This document shows positions 23,291 to 34,408 of a DNA stretch of 64,000 nt, in pieces. The stretch's first letter is position 1; each line of letters starts with the position of its first letter. The position numbers were made by a program, and so were the translations under genes. The notes beneath the pieces were generated by a model. That model searched no databases. It had not been told where the DNA came from and worked only from the letters and a program-made list of their open reading frames with translations. The stretch comes from Anaeramoeba flamelloides (taxonomy: Eukaryota > Metamonada > Anaeramoebidae): contig JANTQA010000036.1 of NCBI GenBank assembly GCA_027625915.1, forward strand, positions 1,731,501-1,795,500, read 5' to 3'.

Positions 23291-23309
23291 AAATTTTCTC
23301 AGCAAAAAT

Positions 23310-23790
23310 GTAGAAATTAGGGAAGTTCCAAATTTTCAAGAATTTAAAAGAATAAAGTAAAATCAAGGATTTTGCCCTATTCTTTTGAACCCAGGAAAAC
23401 CGAATGAAAAGTGCCATACGTTTCTTTTAATTTAAGAAATAAACAGTATATTAAGCAAGTTTCTTTTAATTTAAAAATTAAAAAAAACCTAACGAACAAG
23501 TACCGTCAAGAGTTGTATAGTGCCTAGGTTTTCTTGGGGGTTTCTGTTTTATCTGTGAAGTTTTCTAGGTTTTTTTTACTTTAGAAATAAACATAAAATT
23601 TATTAAAATTTTCGGTTTATTACTAAAGTAAAAAAAACCTAACGAAAATCTATCGATTTTACAAATAAACAGAAAACTCAAGAAAACCTAACGACGCTTT
23701 TTTTTAATTTAAAAGAATTGAGTAAAATCTTAGATTTTTCTCCATTCTTTTGAATTCAGGAAAACCTGAAGGCTGTAAGAGGAAATTAAT
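23310..23790. repeat. AACCTAACG-family palindromic repeat, copy C
   Basis: Holds an AAAGTAATAAACCG-type palindromic core around 23,570-23,640, repeated AACCTAACGA modules (about 23,488, 23,636 and 23,686), one AGTGCCTAGG junction (about 23,520) and two AATTNAAAAGAAT/ATTCTTTTGAA hairpins at its flanks (about 23,340-23,395 and 23,705-23,765). Structure matches copies B, D and E. No coding sequence. Confidence 0.75.
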
Positions 23791-24092
23791 TTCCTCCCTT
23801 CAAAATAAAAAAAAAAAAAAGAAATAATTTTTCAAAGAATTACATTTTCTACAAACTTTCAGATAATTTTTTTCAAAAGTTAATTTTTCCATTTTGCTTT
23901 ACTGATTTTATACTCTTTACAATACCAAAAAAATGATTAAAGTTTTCATAATATCGACAAAAATAATTATATTTTGAATTTTTCCTTTTTCGTTTTTGAA
24001 AAAATTAATAATAAAAAAAAAACTTTACAAAAAAGGAAATATTTTGGAGAACAATTAATGTTTAAAATTTAATTTTTTTCAATTTATTTTAT

Positions 24093-27062
24093 TTATTTTT
24101 TATCAACCTTCTGACGATAATTTTCCCGTTTTAATTTTTCATATTTGTCCACAATTTGCTTGTAGGTAGATAACAATAGTGGAATTTGATTCATTGTAAT
24201 ATCTTCTGAAGATAAGTTATAAAATGGGTATTGATTTTTAAAAATCATTTTTTGAGTATATATTTTATTTTTCTTTTTTTTATTGTTATTATTTACATTG
24301 CTATCAGGATTCAGAATAATATATCCATCCTTTTGGGTTCCTATGCGTTTTATATTGTTCGAACTTTGGGAACGTTTTTTTTCTTGATTATTTTTATCCT
24401 TCTTATTATTTATATTTATTTTTCTTGGATTGTTATTATTACTATGATGATGATTATTATTATTATTGTTGTTGTTAGTATTATTCTTCTTCTTATTATT
24501 ATCATTGTTGTTGTTGTTAGTATTATTCTTATTCTTATTCTTATTCTTATTCTTATTATTCTTATTATTATCATTTGTTTTGGAATGATATGTTTTTTTT
24601 TTAATGCTGCTATTATTATTATCCATAAATTGATATTTTTTCATCTCACTTATTGTATTTTTAGTTAAATGCATTGAATTTGGTCGTTTAGGTTTGGTTT
24701 GTTTGTTTGTTTTGTTTGTTTTTTTAGGTTTTAAAAAGTTATTAAAAGTAAATTCAAAATTAAAATCAAAATCATTCTTAATGCCTTTCTTTTCATTTTC
24801 ATTATTATTACTACTACTATTGCTATTACCATCGTTATTTTTCTTACCGTAACCATTTTTGACTTTGTCCTCGACATTTTCGTCCCATATGGATTCTTGC
24901 GAAAATCCCCTTGACCTTATAAATTTGGATCCTGATTTTTTATTTTTATTTTTCAATCTTTTTTTTCTTTTTTTTTTCTTTTTCTTTGGTGTTAATGAAA
25001 AATAACTCTTCTTGCTATCATCTAAATTAAATTCTTTCAGCTGATTTTTAATTAAATTCAATTCGGATTTGCCCTCCTTCCTTAGTAAAAAGGACAATGG
25101 GTCGACGTTGACATCGTCATAACTTAAATTTTCTAAAAAATGCTTCGAAGAACTTAAATTTGTAAAATAATAGCCCTCGGCAGTATTTGAAATCATTTCG
25201 AAATCAGAATAACTCTCGATAAAGGTAATATTTGATTGCAATTTTTTTGGGTTTGTCAAAAGTAAACAATAAACCAAACAGGGCAAAAAATCATCAGCGC
25301 CACTTGTTTGGCCTTTAAACAGCTCTGATAGGATGAGGCAAGATTCTTTGATACATGCCAATTTTTGATTTGGTGTGACATAATAATTAACTTTCCCCAA
25401 TATCTTTTTTGATCTTTCAAAAATCTCTTGATCATAGATCTGGGAGTCAATGCCCAGATCTTGATAACTAATGAATTGCAATTTTGCTAGCTTTTGTTTT
25501 AACATTTTGTCTTTGCTTTTGCATTTTTCTTTAATGCTAACAAAGACCTTGGACGAGATTCTTATCATGATGTATTCTAAAAAAAATTCCTTCATTTTTT
25601 CAAATTTGTCTTGTTTGAATTTAATTTCAGGAAATACGTTTTCATTTTGGCATTTCTCGGCTGCATATTCAACAAATTCTAGAACACTTTGTGATGTAAT
25701 TTCAGGGATTGTTTCCATTTCTAAGATCTTAAAACACACCCCATTGGATTTTTGAATATATTTACTAATTAATGGAAGTTTTGTATAAGGCTGAAAATTT
25801 TGAATAATATTCCATCCTGCTTCTTCAGATTTTGATATTGGCTTTTTAAATGTTTTTGTTTTTGTGTTTGTGTTGTTGGTTATGTTTGTTTTTGTGTTTG
25901 TTTTTGTGTTTGTGTTTGTGTTTGTTTTTGTTTTTGTTTTTGTTTTTGTGTTTGTGCTTGTTTTTGTGTTTGTGTTTGTTTTTGTGTTTATGTTGTTGGT
26001 TGTGTTTGTTTTTGTGTTTGTGTTTGTGTTTGTGTTTGTTTTGGCGCTAGTGCTTATGTTTGTGTTGGTGTTGGCATTTTTGTTTTTGTCTGTGATTGTT
26101 TTAGTTTTAGTAATCGTGCTTTTGGTTTCTTGATTGTTATTATCTATATTTTCACTTTTTTTATTTTCGAGGCTTTTATTTTGATCTTTGTCTTCTTTTT
26201 CTTCTTCATCTTTTGTATATTTTTTTTTGCTTGGTTTGTTTTCTTTTGTTTTCTTCATTTTTGAATTTTCATTATCTTTTGTAATCGATTCAGTTTCAGA
26301 ATGAGAGGAAGAATACGTGCTTGTTGTTGAAAAACTACTTTCTTCACTGTTATTTGAACTTGTATTCGAAATGAAATTGTTTGGAAATCTTAACGATTCT
26401 TCTTCTTCATTTTCATTTCCATTTCCATTTTCTTTTTCTTTTTTAATTTCATTTTCCGTTTCGTTAAAATTTTCTTTTTCTTTTTTAATTTCATTTTCTT
26501 TTTCATTAAAATCAAGATCTAAAGTGGCTTCTCTTTCCTCAAAGTCTTGTTTTGAAATTATTAGAGGCCTTGAAATGAGATAAACATCAATTTTGTTTTT
26601 TTGTTCTTTATCAAAAATCGGATCTTTTTCGAGAATTGTTGAACAATTACTTTCTGACTCAATTTCCAAATTCTTTTTGTGAAATATCTTTTGACTAGTT
26701 TTGAAAATTTGTTCTGGTGACTGCTTTTCAATGCTCTCATTTTCACTCTTTCCATTCGCTTTTCCGATAAGGAATAACTGTGAATTTTTTTTTTTACCCA
26801 AGAATAAATTATAAGTTACAAATTGTGAGTCGTCTTCAGAATTGAAGGTTATAAGATGCGTCTCGAGCTTTTTTTTGATAGTCCCCATTTGCTCTTTCTT
26901 TTCTGGTTTTTTTTCTTTCTTTTGATCATACTTTGTAATTAATAGTCTTGTGCTTTGTGGGTTGTTGTGTAGGTAGTCATGCAAGTATTGAAAATCTTTT
27001 CGTTGTAAAAATCGTTCATAAATGGGATTTTTTAGACTTTTTTGAAGAAGAGGAGAACTCAT
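24093..27062 (-). CDS. VPS9-domain protein, probable Rab5-family GEF
   Basis: Single-exon gene of 989 aa. The VPS9 core lies at about residues 515-645. It includes the conserved GADDFLPCLVYCLL (near 588), the SNITFIESY helix and GYYFTNLSSSKHFLENL (near 630-645), matching GADEFLP and GYYFTNLCSA of Rabex-5 and Vps9p. The catalytic Asp and Tyr positions are kept. A helical stretch (about 450-515) precedes it, as in the helical bundle of other VPS9 proteins. VPS9 domains load GTP onto Rab5-class GTPases on early endosomes. The rest is low complexity: Glu/Lys/Asn repeats (about 175-215), a Thr-Asn/Thr-Lys tract (about 317-404), and Lys/Asn-rich sequence after the domain (about 690-900). It ends in a short coiled coil. 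No FYVE, ubiquitin-binding or ankyrin domain is seen. Substrate choice is inference, though a Rab5/Rab22-like gene lies 29 kb away. Confidence 0.9.
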   Translation of the reverse strand: MSSPLLQKSLKNPIYERFLQRKDFQYLHDYLHNNPQSTRLLITKYDQKKEKKPEKKEQMGTIKKKLETHLITFNSEDDSQFVTYNLFLGKKKNSQLFLIGKANGKSENESIEKQSPEQIFKTSQKIFHKKNLEIESESNCSTILEKDPIFDKEQKNKIDVYLISRPLIISKQDFEEREATLDLDFNEKENEIKKEKENFNETENEIKKEKENGNGNENEEEESLRFPNNFISNTSSNNSEESSFSTTSTYSSSHSETESITKDNENSKMKKTKENKPSKKKYTKDEEEKEDKDQNKSLENKKSENIDNNNQETKSTITKTKTITDKNKNANTNTNISTSAKTNTNTNTNTKTNTTNNINTKTNTNTKTSTNTKTKTKTKTNTNTNTKTNTKTNITNNTNTKTKTFKKPISKSEEAGWNIIQNFQPYTKLPLISKYIQKSNGVCFKILEMETIPEITSQSVLEFVEYAAEKCQNENVFPEIKFKQDKFEKMKEFFLEYIMIRISSKVFVSIKEKCKSKDKMLKQKLAKLQFISYQDLGIDSQIYDQEIFERSKKILGKVNYYVTPNQKLACIKESCLILSELFKGQTSGADDFLPCLVYCLLLTNPKKLQSNITFIESYSDFEMISNTAEGYYFTNLSSSKHFLENLSYDDVNVDPLSFLLRKEGKSELNLIKNQLKEFNLDDSKKSYFSLTPKKKKKKRKKRLKNKNKKSGSKFIRSRGFSQESIWDENVEDKVKNGYGKKNNDGNSNSSSNNNENEKKGIKNDFDFNFEFTFNNFLKPKKTNKTNKQTKPKRPNSMHLTKNTISEMKKYQFMDNNNSSIKKKTYHSKTNDNNKNNKNKNKNKNKNNTNNNNNDNNKKKNNTNNNNNNNNHHHSNNNNPRKININNKKDKNNQEKKRSQSSNNIKRIGTQKDGYIILNPDSNVNNNNKKKKNKIYTQKMIFKNQYPFYNLSSEDITMNQIPLLLSTYKQIVDKYEKLKRENYRQKVDKK

Positions 27063-28038
27063 TTTGAAAGTTCAGCAGCAGTGTTCTTAGAATTGTAACG
27101 AAGATCGAACAATACCAATTAAACAAAAAAATTGAAGAAAAAATTCAATAATTCAAAAAATGAAAAGTACCTTATTTAGGAAAGGATTTATATTCACGAC
27201 TATTTGTCCAAACAATAATACAAATCATAAAAATAGAGAGCTGTGTGGGATTAATTATTTGAAAAGTAACTTTCTATACAAACAATTTGTGTTGATAAAC
27301 AAGAGTTAAATCAGTTTATTAGATGGTTATTGTCAAGATCAAATGACTAATAATTTGGGATTTTGTTTCGACTTTTACAAATTGTGTTTAAAATTACTTG
27401 AGAAGATGGGAAGTTTCAGTTACTTGTCTTTTGAGTAAACTATTCATCCTAAAACAAATATTATTCTTTCAAATTAGAAAACTCGAAATATTACGTTTAT
27501 AAATTCGATCTAAACATTTTATGTGCTTATCGTCATGAAAAAAGAAATCAAAATAAATTGATCTGTTGAAGAGTGGATTTTGAATTATGTAAATCGGTGT
27601 TTATGAATTCCAAGAATGTCTAAATATAAACAAAGTCATTAGAAAAATTTTATACTTGTGTTATTTTTCTATGCTAGTATTTGAATTATTAATAGGAAAA
27701 AATTTTTACTAAATTTTCAATTTCTTTATTAATAAAGCCAGAGATTACAACCATACTTAAAAACTCAATTTACAAAAGAAAAATCTCTAAAATGAAGTGA
27801 AAATTTTTTCCCATTTAAGGGAGTAGTTACACCATAAGACATGAAAAAAATTTGTGAGAGATGAGATAAGAGTATTTTATTTTAGTGGTTTGTGATCGTA
27901 GATTCTCTAAAAATTTATTTTTAAAAAATTATTTGTTATTTTTGTTTTAGTAATGTTCAACAATAAAAAAAAAGAGAATAGAATTGATAAAATCTGATCG
28001 ATTTTTTTTTTTTTTATTTTTTTATTAAAATAATCGAA

Positions 28039-28557
28039 ATTCCAAAAATTTGGCATGGTTTAAACGGTCGAAAGAATAGCAATATCATACTATAGATTCA
28101 ATTTAGAAATTATTTGATTTTACAAACTATTTTATTTTTTGTCTTTTTTGTTTTGTTTTCATTTCGTTTTTTTCAATTTACTAAATATGTTTCGTATGAT
28201 CTGGAATTTTTTATTCGATCGTTTGATAGTATGTTAGTGTTGAGTTTCTTAAATTGAAAAATTACATAGAATTGGTAGATGGTATCTTATCATTTGATCG
28301 ATCAACAATTGTTGGTCTAATTTTAACAAATTTACCAATACATTTATTGTTCTACTCCTTTTATTATTCTTAACACACCAAGTTTTTATTTTTTGAGTTT
28401 TATATTTGTTTTCTTTTATTTGGATTGAAGGGGTACTAATAAAAACATTAATACTGGGTTACTTAAATATGTTTTTATATTACATTCGGAAAAATACAAT
28501 AAATTGAGTTTCTGCTATCCTATTTTTGATTTTCTGATGTATCCAAATTTTTGGAAT
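28039..28557. mobile_element. CCAAAAATTTGG-family MITE, copy 2
   Basis: A 519-bp element with perfect 15-nt terminal inverted repeats, ATTCCAAAAATTTGG and CCAAATTTTTGGAAT. The interior aligns throughout with the copies in the BUD23 intron and at 54.2 kb, in the same orientation. Non-coding. Confidence 0.88.
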
Positions 28558-28922
28558 ATATTAAGTTTTTTTTTTGGGAGAAGATAATTTTAGATTCTTA
28601 GAATAGAAATTATAACTATTTAAGTTTAAATTTTGTTATAATATAATCATATTAACTTCTCTAATTCCACCAAACCCAACTATATAAAATCCTAACAAGT
28701 AATGGTTTGGGATAATAAATATTTTTTTTTGGAATCCTTCGAGCTATTTAAGCCCCATTCATGTTTCCTTTTGTGCTTCTCTCGGTTGTAATGTTATTTT
28801 TCTTTTTTAAAAAAATTCATTAATCCCAAATGTCACTGAGAAAAAAATATTTCTAAATACTTTTTGTTGTAATGATTTAAAAAATTCAAAAATGATGAAA
28901 AATGAAAAATGAAAAAGTTAAA

Positions 28923-29017
28923 TGCCACAATAGAATGTTGAGATAAGGACGAAAGATAAGCCACTCAACACTTGAAACCCCATTTTAAGTAATTCAACTC
29001 AACATTCTATTGTGGCA
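28923..29017. repeat. perfect-armed 95-nt hairpin
   Basis: The arms TGCCACAATAGAATGTTGAG (28,923-28,942) and its exact inverse (28,998-29,017) are 20 nt, separated by 55 nt. In an AT-rich genome a perfect 20-nt arm with this GC content is unlikely by chance. It could be a minute foldback element or a stem-loop RNA. There is no second copy in the window. Confidence 0.85.
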
Positions 29018-29066
29018 ATTTCTTTGAGACTTTGAAAAAAATATTTAAAAAATCTAATGAATGAAG

Positions 29067-29556
29067 TAGAGCAGTGAAAAAAATACAGGAAATGAAAAAA
29101 ATACCGGACAAGATTTTTAATTCTGAATATTAGTAAAATTATCGTGTAATTTCATTTATTTAAAATCAAATCCTTTTTTTAAGAATCGAACTTTTTCAAT
29201 TATAACCCCCCCACTTCTTAGAATGATGATTGATGAAATCACACTTGTTCAAAACACCATTCAATCAATCAAAAAACAAGAAGAAAAATTATCATTTTCC
29301 AAACTCTAGTAAACCTCAATAAAACTCGATTGTTTTTCAAAAAAAGTTGATCAACACAGGACTATCAAGCAATTACTCGAGTATTCTAGAGACACCTTAC
29401 TTTGATGGACTTTCATAGGTTTATTACTAATCTCATAAAAAAATTGGTTATTTATAATAAGGATTTCATTGAAATTAGACAAAAATTTTACTAATACCCA
29501 CAATTAAAAATCTTGTCCGGGATTTTTTTCATGTCCGGTATTTTTTTCCCTACTAT
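29067..29556. mobile_element. ~490-bp element with long inverted ends carrying CCGGACA
   Basis: The left end (about 29,071-29,135) and right end (about 29,500-29,552) are inverse copies over ~60 nt. Each has two spaced units like AAAAAAATACCGGACA, then AAGATTTTTAATT and ATTAGTAAAA. Outside lie TAGAGCAGTG on the left and CCTACTATA on the right, so a TA target is possible. The interior reads in places like a decayed helix-turn-helix coding piece on the plus strand (about 29,210-29,420), but stops are frequent. Confidence 0.7.
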
Positions 29557-30956
29557 ACTTTAAATAATAAAATTCAATGAGTTACAACCCAAAGTAAAAA
29601 ATCTGATTTTCTTATCCTTTTCAGAATTGTAAAAAAGTGAATAATTTTCCTTTACCGTGGATACTCCCTTAAAATTCAAATAACAGTAATAATATTAAGG
29701 ATGTTCAAAATTAATGCCATTAGGGTCCCTATGGTTCAAATCAAGGGTGAGTTATACTCTTAAATTTCTTTGGATCCAGAAAACTCTTATGATTTGAAAT
29801 TTTTAGAAATTGGAAATACTGGTATTTGAATTCTAAACGGGTAAAATATTCACTCCATTTTCGTTATTTTTCTATTTTAAAAGAGAGTTTTCAAAGAAAG
29901 AAGGATGTTATTTAAAAACTTGATCTATAAAAGATAAAATTGAAAATGAGGGAAAAGGAAGTGAACATTTTGCCCATTTATAATTCAAATTACGGTATTA
30001 ACATGATAAAAAGATTCCGAATTGTGAGTTAGTAATGAAAACCCAAACTCAACCGTGGGGGTAGCAATTTGTGACTTCTACTAGAAAAGAACACAAATTG
30101 AAAAAGATGTGAAAATTATTTCCCATTTATTATTCAAAGATCTGTATTGTAAAGCAGAATGAAAATTTTGTTCAATTTAGCGATAAATAAAAAGTATTAA
30201 ATGAAAACAAAAAAAGATATTGTAAAATAGTTGAAAAGGAGAATATTTATTACTGTTTTAAATTTCAAATTGATTTGTAAATTTTTTTCAATAGAATATT
30301 TTTGTTGAAATAAGATTAGATTTTCATTTTTTGCTTAAAGAGATTTCAGACAGATATATTGAACTGTAAAAAAAAATTCAATTGTTGTTTGTCCTGGTTG
30401 ATATATCTTTTATTAACCAGCATCGCAACTGGTATTTTTAATTCACCATTCAAAGGTGTACAGTTCATCCTCCCCCTTCAAAGTTCGTATTTTAAAAAAT
30501 TTGGATTTGATGCAAAAGCTTTTCTTTCACTATTTTGTCCATAAATAAGATTTGAGACAAAGTTTAACAATTCTTTTACTTTTTGGTTTCAGAAAGAAAA
30601 ACTCAAGTAAAAAAAATTCGATTGTCTTAGGAAAATTTTAAATATGAAAGGAGGCAAATAAATTCTCAAATATTAAAGTTACAAATTGATCAAACAGATT
30701 AACTGAAATATGTTGGCTTGGAAACAAGGAAAAATAATTTTAAGTTAATGTTTTTTTGATTTATTTTCAAATCCAAAAGATCACAAATAAAAAAAGAATT
30801 CTCTTTTTTCAACAAAACAAAGATAAAACGAAACAACACGTATAAAACTTTTAATACTTGTGCAGATTTTCACGTATTTTGATCTATAAAAGGAAAAATT
30901 CTGAGTATTCCTTTCATTATTTTTTATTTAATTAAACAACAAAACTTGAAAAACCA

Positions 30957-32023
30957 ATGTCATCAAGTGACGAACTAACAGAATACTTTGATGGTAATGA
31001 ATTACTATTGAAGAAAGTCAAGAAATTGGCAAAAATGATTCGAAAGGCAAAATCTATTGTTATTTACACAGGTATAATCTCTTTGTTTTCATTTCAAAAA
31101 AAATGGAAAAAGTTTTTCATTTTTTTGTTGTTTTGATTGTTTTTGTAATTCCAAATTGATGAAACAAAAAAACAAAAAAACAAAAAAAAAAACACAATAA
31201 TGTAATTTTAAAAGGCGCTGGAATTAGCACAGCTGCAGGTGTCCCCGATTACCGAGGCCCAAACGGTGTCTGGACATGCCGAGATCAAGGAAGAAAGGCG
31301 CCCAGAATGAAAAAAGCATGGAATTTATTAGAGCCAACATACGGGCACATGACTATTGCTACACTGATTGAAAGAGGGAATGTCAAGCACTTGGTCTCAC
31401 AAAATGTTGATGGTCTTCATGTACATTCTGGTGTGCCACTTGAAAAGATCTCGGAATTGCATGGCAACACAAATAAGGAATTCTGTGTTGACTGTGAAAA
31501 GGAATACTTTAGGCCCTTTTGTGTCGACGACGAATCGACTATTTGCACAAACCACGTTACTGGCAGGTTTTGTGATGAATGTGGCGGTGTCTTGCACGAC
31601 TCAATTATCAATTTTGGAGAAAATTTAAATTCAAAAATCCTGAAAAAAGCGACAGAGGTTTCAAAGAAATGCGACCTGGCTTTAGTTTTGGGGACATCTT
31701 TAAAAGTCACCCCTGCTTCAAGTTTGCCTGTGATCTCTGTAAAAAGACAGACAGGCAAGCTTGTGATTTGTAATCTCCAAAAAACTCCCAAGGACAAATA
31801 TGCCTCTTTATTGATCAAAGGAAAAATTGACAAAGTTTGTAAATTGTTAATGAAGGAATTAGAAATCCCAGTGCTTACCTTTAGACAAACTCTTGAATTA
31901 AGAGCCAAACAAATCAAATCAAAGGAAAAGAAAAAGAAAAAGAAAACCAAAAACAAAAAGAAAAAACAAGTAAACGAAAAACCAAAAGTTACAAAGAAAA
32001 AAAAAAAATCGAAGAAAAAATAA
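30957..32023 (+). CDS. SIRT7: class IV sirtuin, SIRT6/SIRT7-like, two exons
   Basis: Exons are 30957-31071 and 31215-32023, joined in phase 1 across a 143-nt GT-AG intron, giving 307 aa. Sirtuins are NAD+-dependent protein deacylases; class IV members are nuclear and act on chromatin and rDNA. Residues show GAGIS (39-43, split by the intron after its first base), PDYRGPNGVW, SQNVDGLHVHSG, catalytic His121 in SELHG, a zinc site Cys129/Cys132 and Cys158/Cys161, ALVLGTSLKVTP, and the NLQKTPKD segment for the nucleotide. PNGVW, the TGR-C-CG spacing and NLQ-TPKD favour SIRT7 over SIRT6. The last ~40 residues are almost all Lys, a plausible nuclear or nucleolar signal. The 3' splice site is A-rich, without a pyrimidine tract. 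The start fits because exon 1 supplies the helix before the Rossmann glycine loop. Class is sure; SIRT7 orthology is inferred. Confidence 0.93.
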
Positions 32024-33419
32024 GTTAACAATTGAATTACCTTAATTTCAAAATTAAATCATTAACGAAAAATATCTCTGCTGATCAAACACAAGAACAG
32101 ATCAAAAAAAAATTCCTTCCTGTAAAAAAAAAAATTTTTGGATTTGAATAATTATTTGTTTTAGAATAAGATCAATAAATCTTATGTAATAAATTTATCA
32201 AAATGATTCAAATTATTTTATTTTATTTTATTGTATTTCTTGGCCTTTTTTTTTCTCTTACAAATTGAAAACCAATAAAAATAAATTCAAAATTTTTTCA
32301 CTTTTTTAGAATTTAATAACCAATGACCTTTTTTTTTTTATATAATTTATTGCTAAAATAATCAGCGCTCATATTTGTTAAATACACATTTCAAAATAAA
32401 AGTGGTATTTCTTTTTTTTCAAGAAGACTGATGAATTAAACCCTTCATTAAAACTTAAAGAAACCAATATCATATTTTATTTATCGTTTTATTGTTAGTT
32501 ATATAATTAAAAAAGAAAATTCTCAAAATGAAAGATCAAATGTTGATATTTTTATAAAAAATAGAGTAAATTTTTGATATAATTTTTAACTTATAAAACC
32601 TATAAAGTTTGTAAAAATTTTAAAAAGTAATGAAAAATATTAAACAAATTCAACTCATAATTTAAAATGGATTTTAAAAAATCTTGGAGTTTGCCTTGAA
32701 AATATATTTAAACGTTCGTTGGTGTAATATACCAAGGAGCAAATTGGATATTTATTGTAACCATAATAAAAAAAAATGGATATTTTATCGCAAAGACTGA
32801 TTTTATTTTCTAGAATTTTTTTTTTATTCACTATATATGTAATACATGAAACTATGTAAGTATATTTTCAAAAAATTCCTTTTATGAAATTTTTAAAAAT
32901 ATTACCTCTCTTCAACTAAATTACCCCAACCAAATCTGTTGGTGTCTCATAACTTTATATATCATCAACCTTTTTAAAAAAAAAAAAAAATTAAAAAAAG
33001 CCTTTTTATCAATATGAAACAAATGAAATCGAAATATTCAAAACTAAAACAAAATATTAATATTAGTTTAAGAGATTAGTATATACCCAGGAGAAGTTTA
33101 AAATTAAAGTAAGCTGTAATTGAGGGTAAATACCTTAGTTTACCTTGACTCAAATGGTTTCTGCGACTCTAAAAAATAAATTAGTCAAAAAGTACCTTTA
33201 AAATAAGCTTTACAATTGTAAAATGAGTCTTCCATAAGCTAAAAATCCAATAATTTTATAAAAAAAGTTATATTTTAAGATAAATATCAAGGACCATTAA
33301 CAAATATTCAGACTCCAAATTCCAAAATATCTTTTTTTTAAACCGGTGTTGAAATATAGATTAGTAAAAAAAAAAATAAATATTTTAACAGATATTATTT
33401 TAAAATGATTTTCATACTA

Positions 33420-33970
33420 TGAGAATAAACTCCATTTCACTCAAATTTAGCCCAGTAAAAAATGAAAAGGTTACTTTATCTTTAAGAATCAACCAAAGTT
33501 AGATTGTTTAGAAATACGAGAAATAATAAACTTGTTATTAGAGTCAATAAATATTAAAGAAAAGCCAGAACAAACTATTAATTTCAAAAAAAAAAAAAAA
33601 ATGTTAAAAAATTTTTCGGGCCCTTTTTATTGGAACGACTAGTGCAAAATTCTCAATTTCTTTAGGAAATTAAAATTGTGTCAATAAGATTTTTTACTTT
33701 TAAATTTATGGATTGTAAAAGAAAATATCAATTCTAACTTTTCTTAATGTTAATTCGGAGTTTTAAACATTTTTTTTTCAAATTTAATTTTAAAAAAATA
33801 AAAAAGAAAAAAATACAAAAAAAAAAATCTTTACGAAATGAGAAAAAAGGATTTTAATCTCAAAATTTAAAATTGAATTTGAGAAGAATAATGAATTAAA
33901 CTAATAGGATGTATTCTATATATTCAATAAAACTGGGCCACCTAGACTGAAAAAGAGTTTATATTGATGT
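33420..33970 (+). repeat. dispersed ~550-bp repeat, copy 1 (GACTGAAAAAGAGTTTA end)
   Basis: Aligns by eye in direct orientation with 40,390-40,980. Shared blocks include TTAGATTGTTTAGAAATA, CAATTTCTTTAGGAAATTA, GAAGAATAATGAATTAAACT and the terminal GACTGAAAAAGAGTTTA. The right end alone recurs at about 8,318-8,400 and, inverted, at about 45,650-45,740. No terminal inverted repeat was recognised and no ORF. Possibly the 3' part of a longer element. Confidence 0.75.
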
Positions 33971-34408
33971 TACAATTAACTAAATAAAATGGAAACAAAA
34001 ACTAATATTTCTTCGGGTTTTTATGTTTATGGATTCTTGAGTTTGTCTCTACTATTAAAATAGTTGAAAAAATAGTTACTTTTGGATTGAACGAAATATT
34101 GTTTTTTAGAAACAGAATATTATTATTGTAATTTCTAAGCCAAATTTCAAAATTAAGTGACAATTTTTTTATTATTATTTTTCTCAATTTTCATTTGTCT
34201 TTCAAAAAATAAAATGATTACATTGTATTTTTATTTATTAATATATATATAGGTTCTTATTTCTAAACACTTTAGTAAAATAAACCCCATTTCAAACTTA
34301 TTGGCTAATCAAAGATCAAATTTTGAAAAGAAAAATTTTGATAAATTGAAGTTATCTATTATAATATAAAAGTACTATTTTAATTAACAGTTCTATACTC
34401 GAAAAATA

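Larger units (their letters stand above)
17676..24092. other. intergenic region between the HECT and VPS9 genes
   Basis: The first few hundred bases must contain the HECT promoter and 5' UTR; no motif stands out. Listed separately are an inverted repeat (20,385-20,592), a 66-nt A tract (20,750-20,815), a decayed LINE (about 21,650-23,290) and two AACCTAACG-family palindromic repeats (about 22,570-22,860 and 23,310-23,790). The stretch 17,760-20,380 shows nothing I can name. The 80-aa frame at 19,726-19,968 (minus) is not convincing. Confidence 0.6.
27063..30956. other. divergent intergenic region between the VPS9 gene and the sirtuin
   Basis: Both flanking genes start here and point outward, so promoters lie at each end. 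The middle holds a 519-bp MITE (28,039-28,557), a perfect-armed hairpin (28,923-29,017) and a ~490-bp inverted-repeat element (about 29,067-29,556). Motifs resembling TTTTCCCATTTATTATTCAA occur at about 29,965 and 30,115. The 61-aa frame at 30,359-30,544 is not convincing. Confidence 0.6.

Noticed and set aside
25850-26133. Leu/Val/Phe-rich ORFs opposite the VPS9 gene
   Set aside because: They mirror the Thr-Asn/Thr-Lys repeat of the real gene.
31397-32031. Minus-strand and alternative-frame ORFs over the sirtuin
   Set aside because: They overlap a fully supported sirtuin exon and have no recognisable content.
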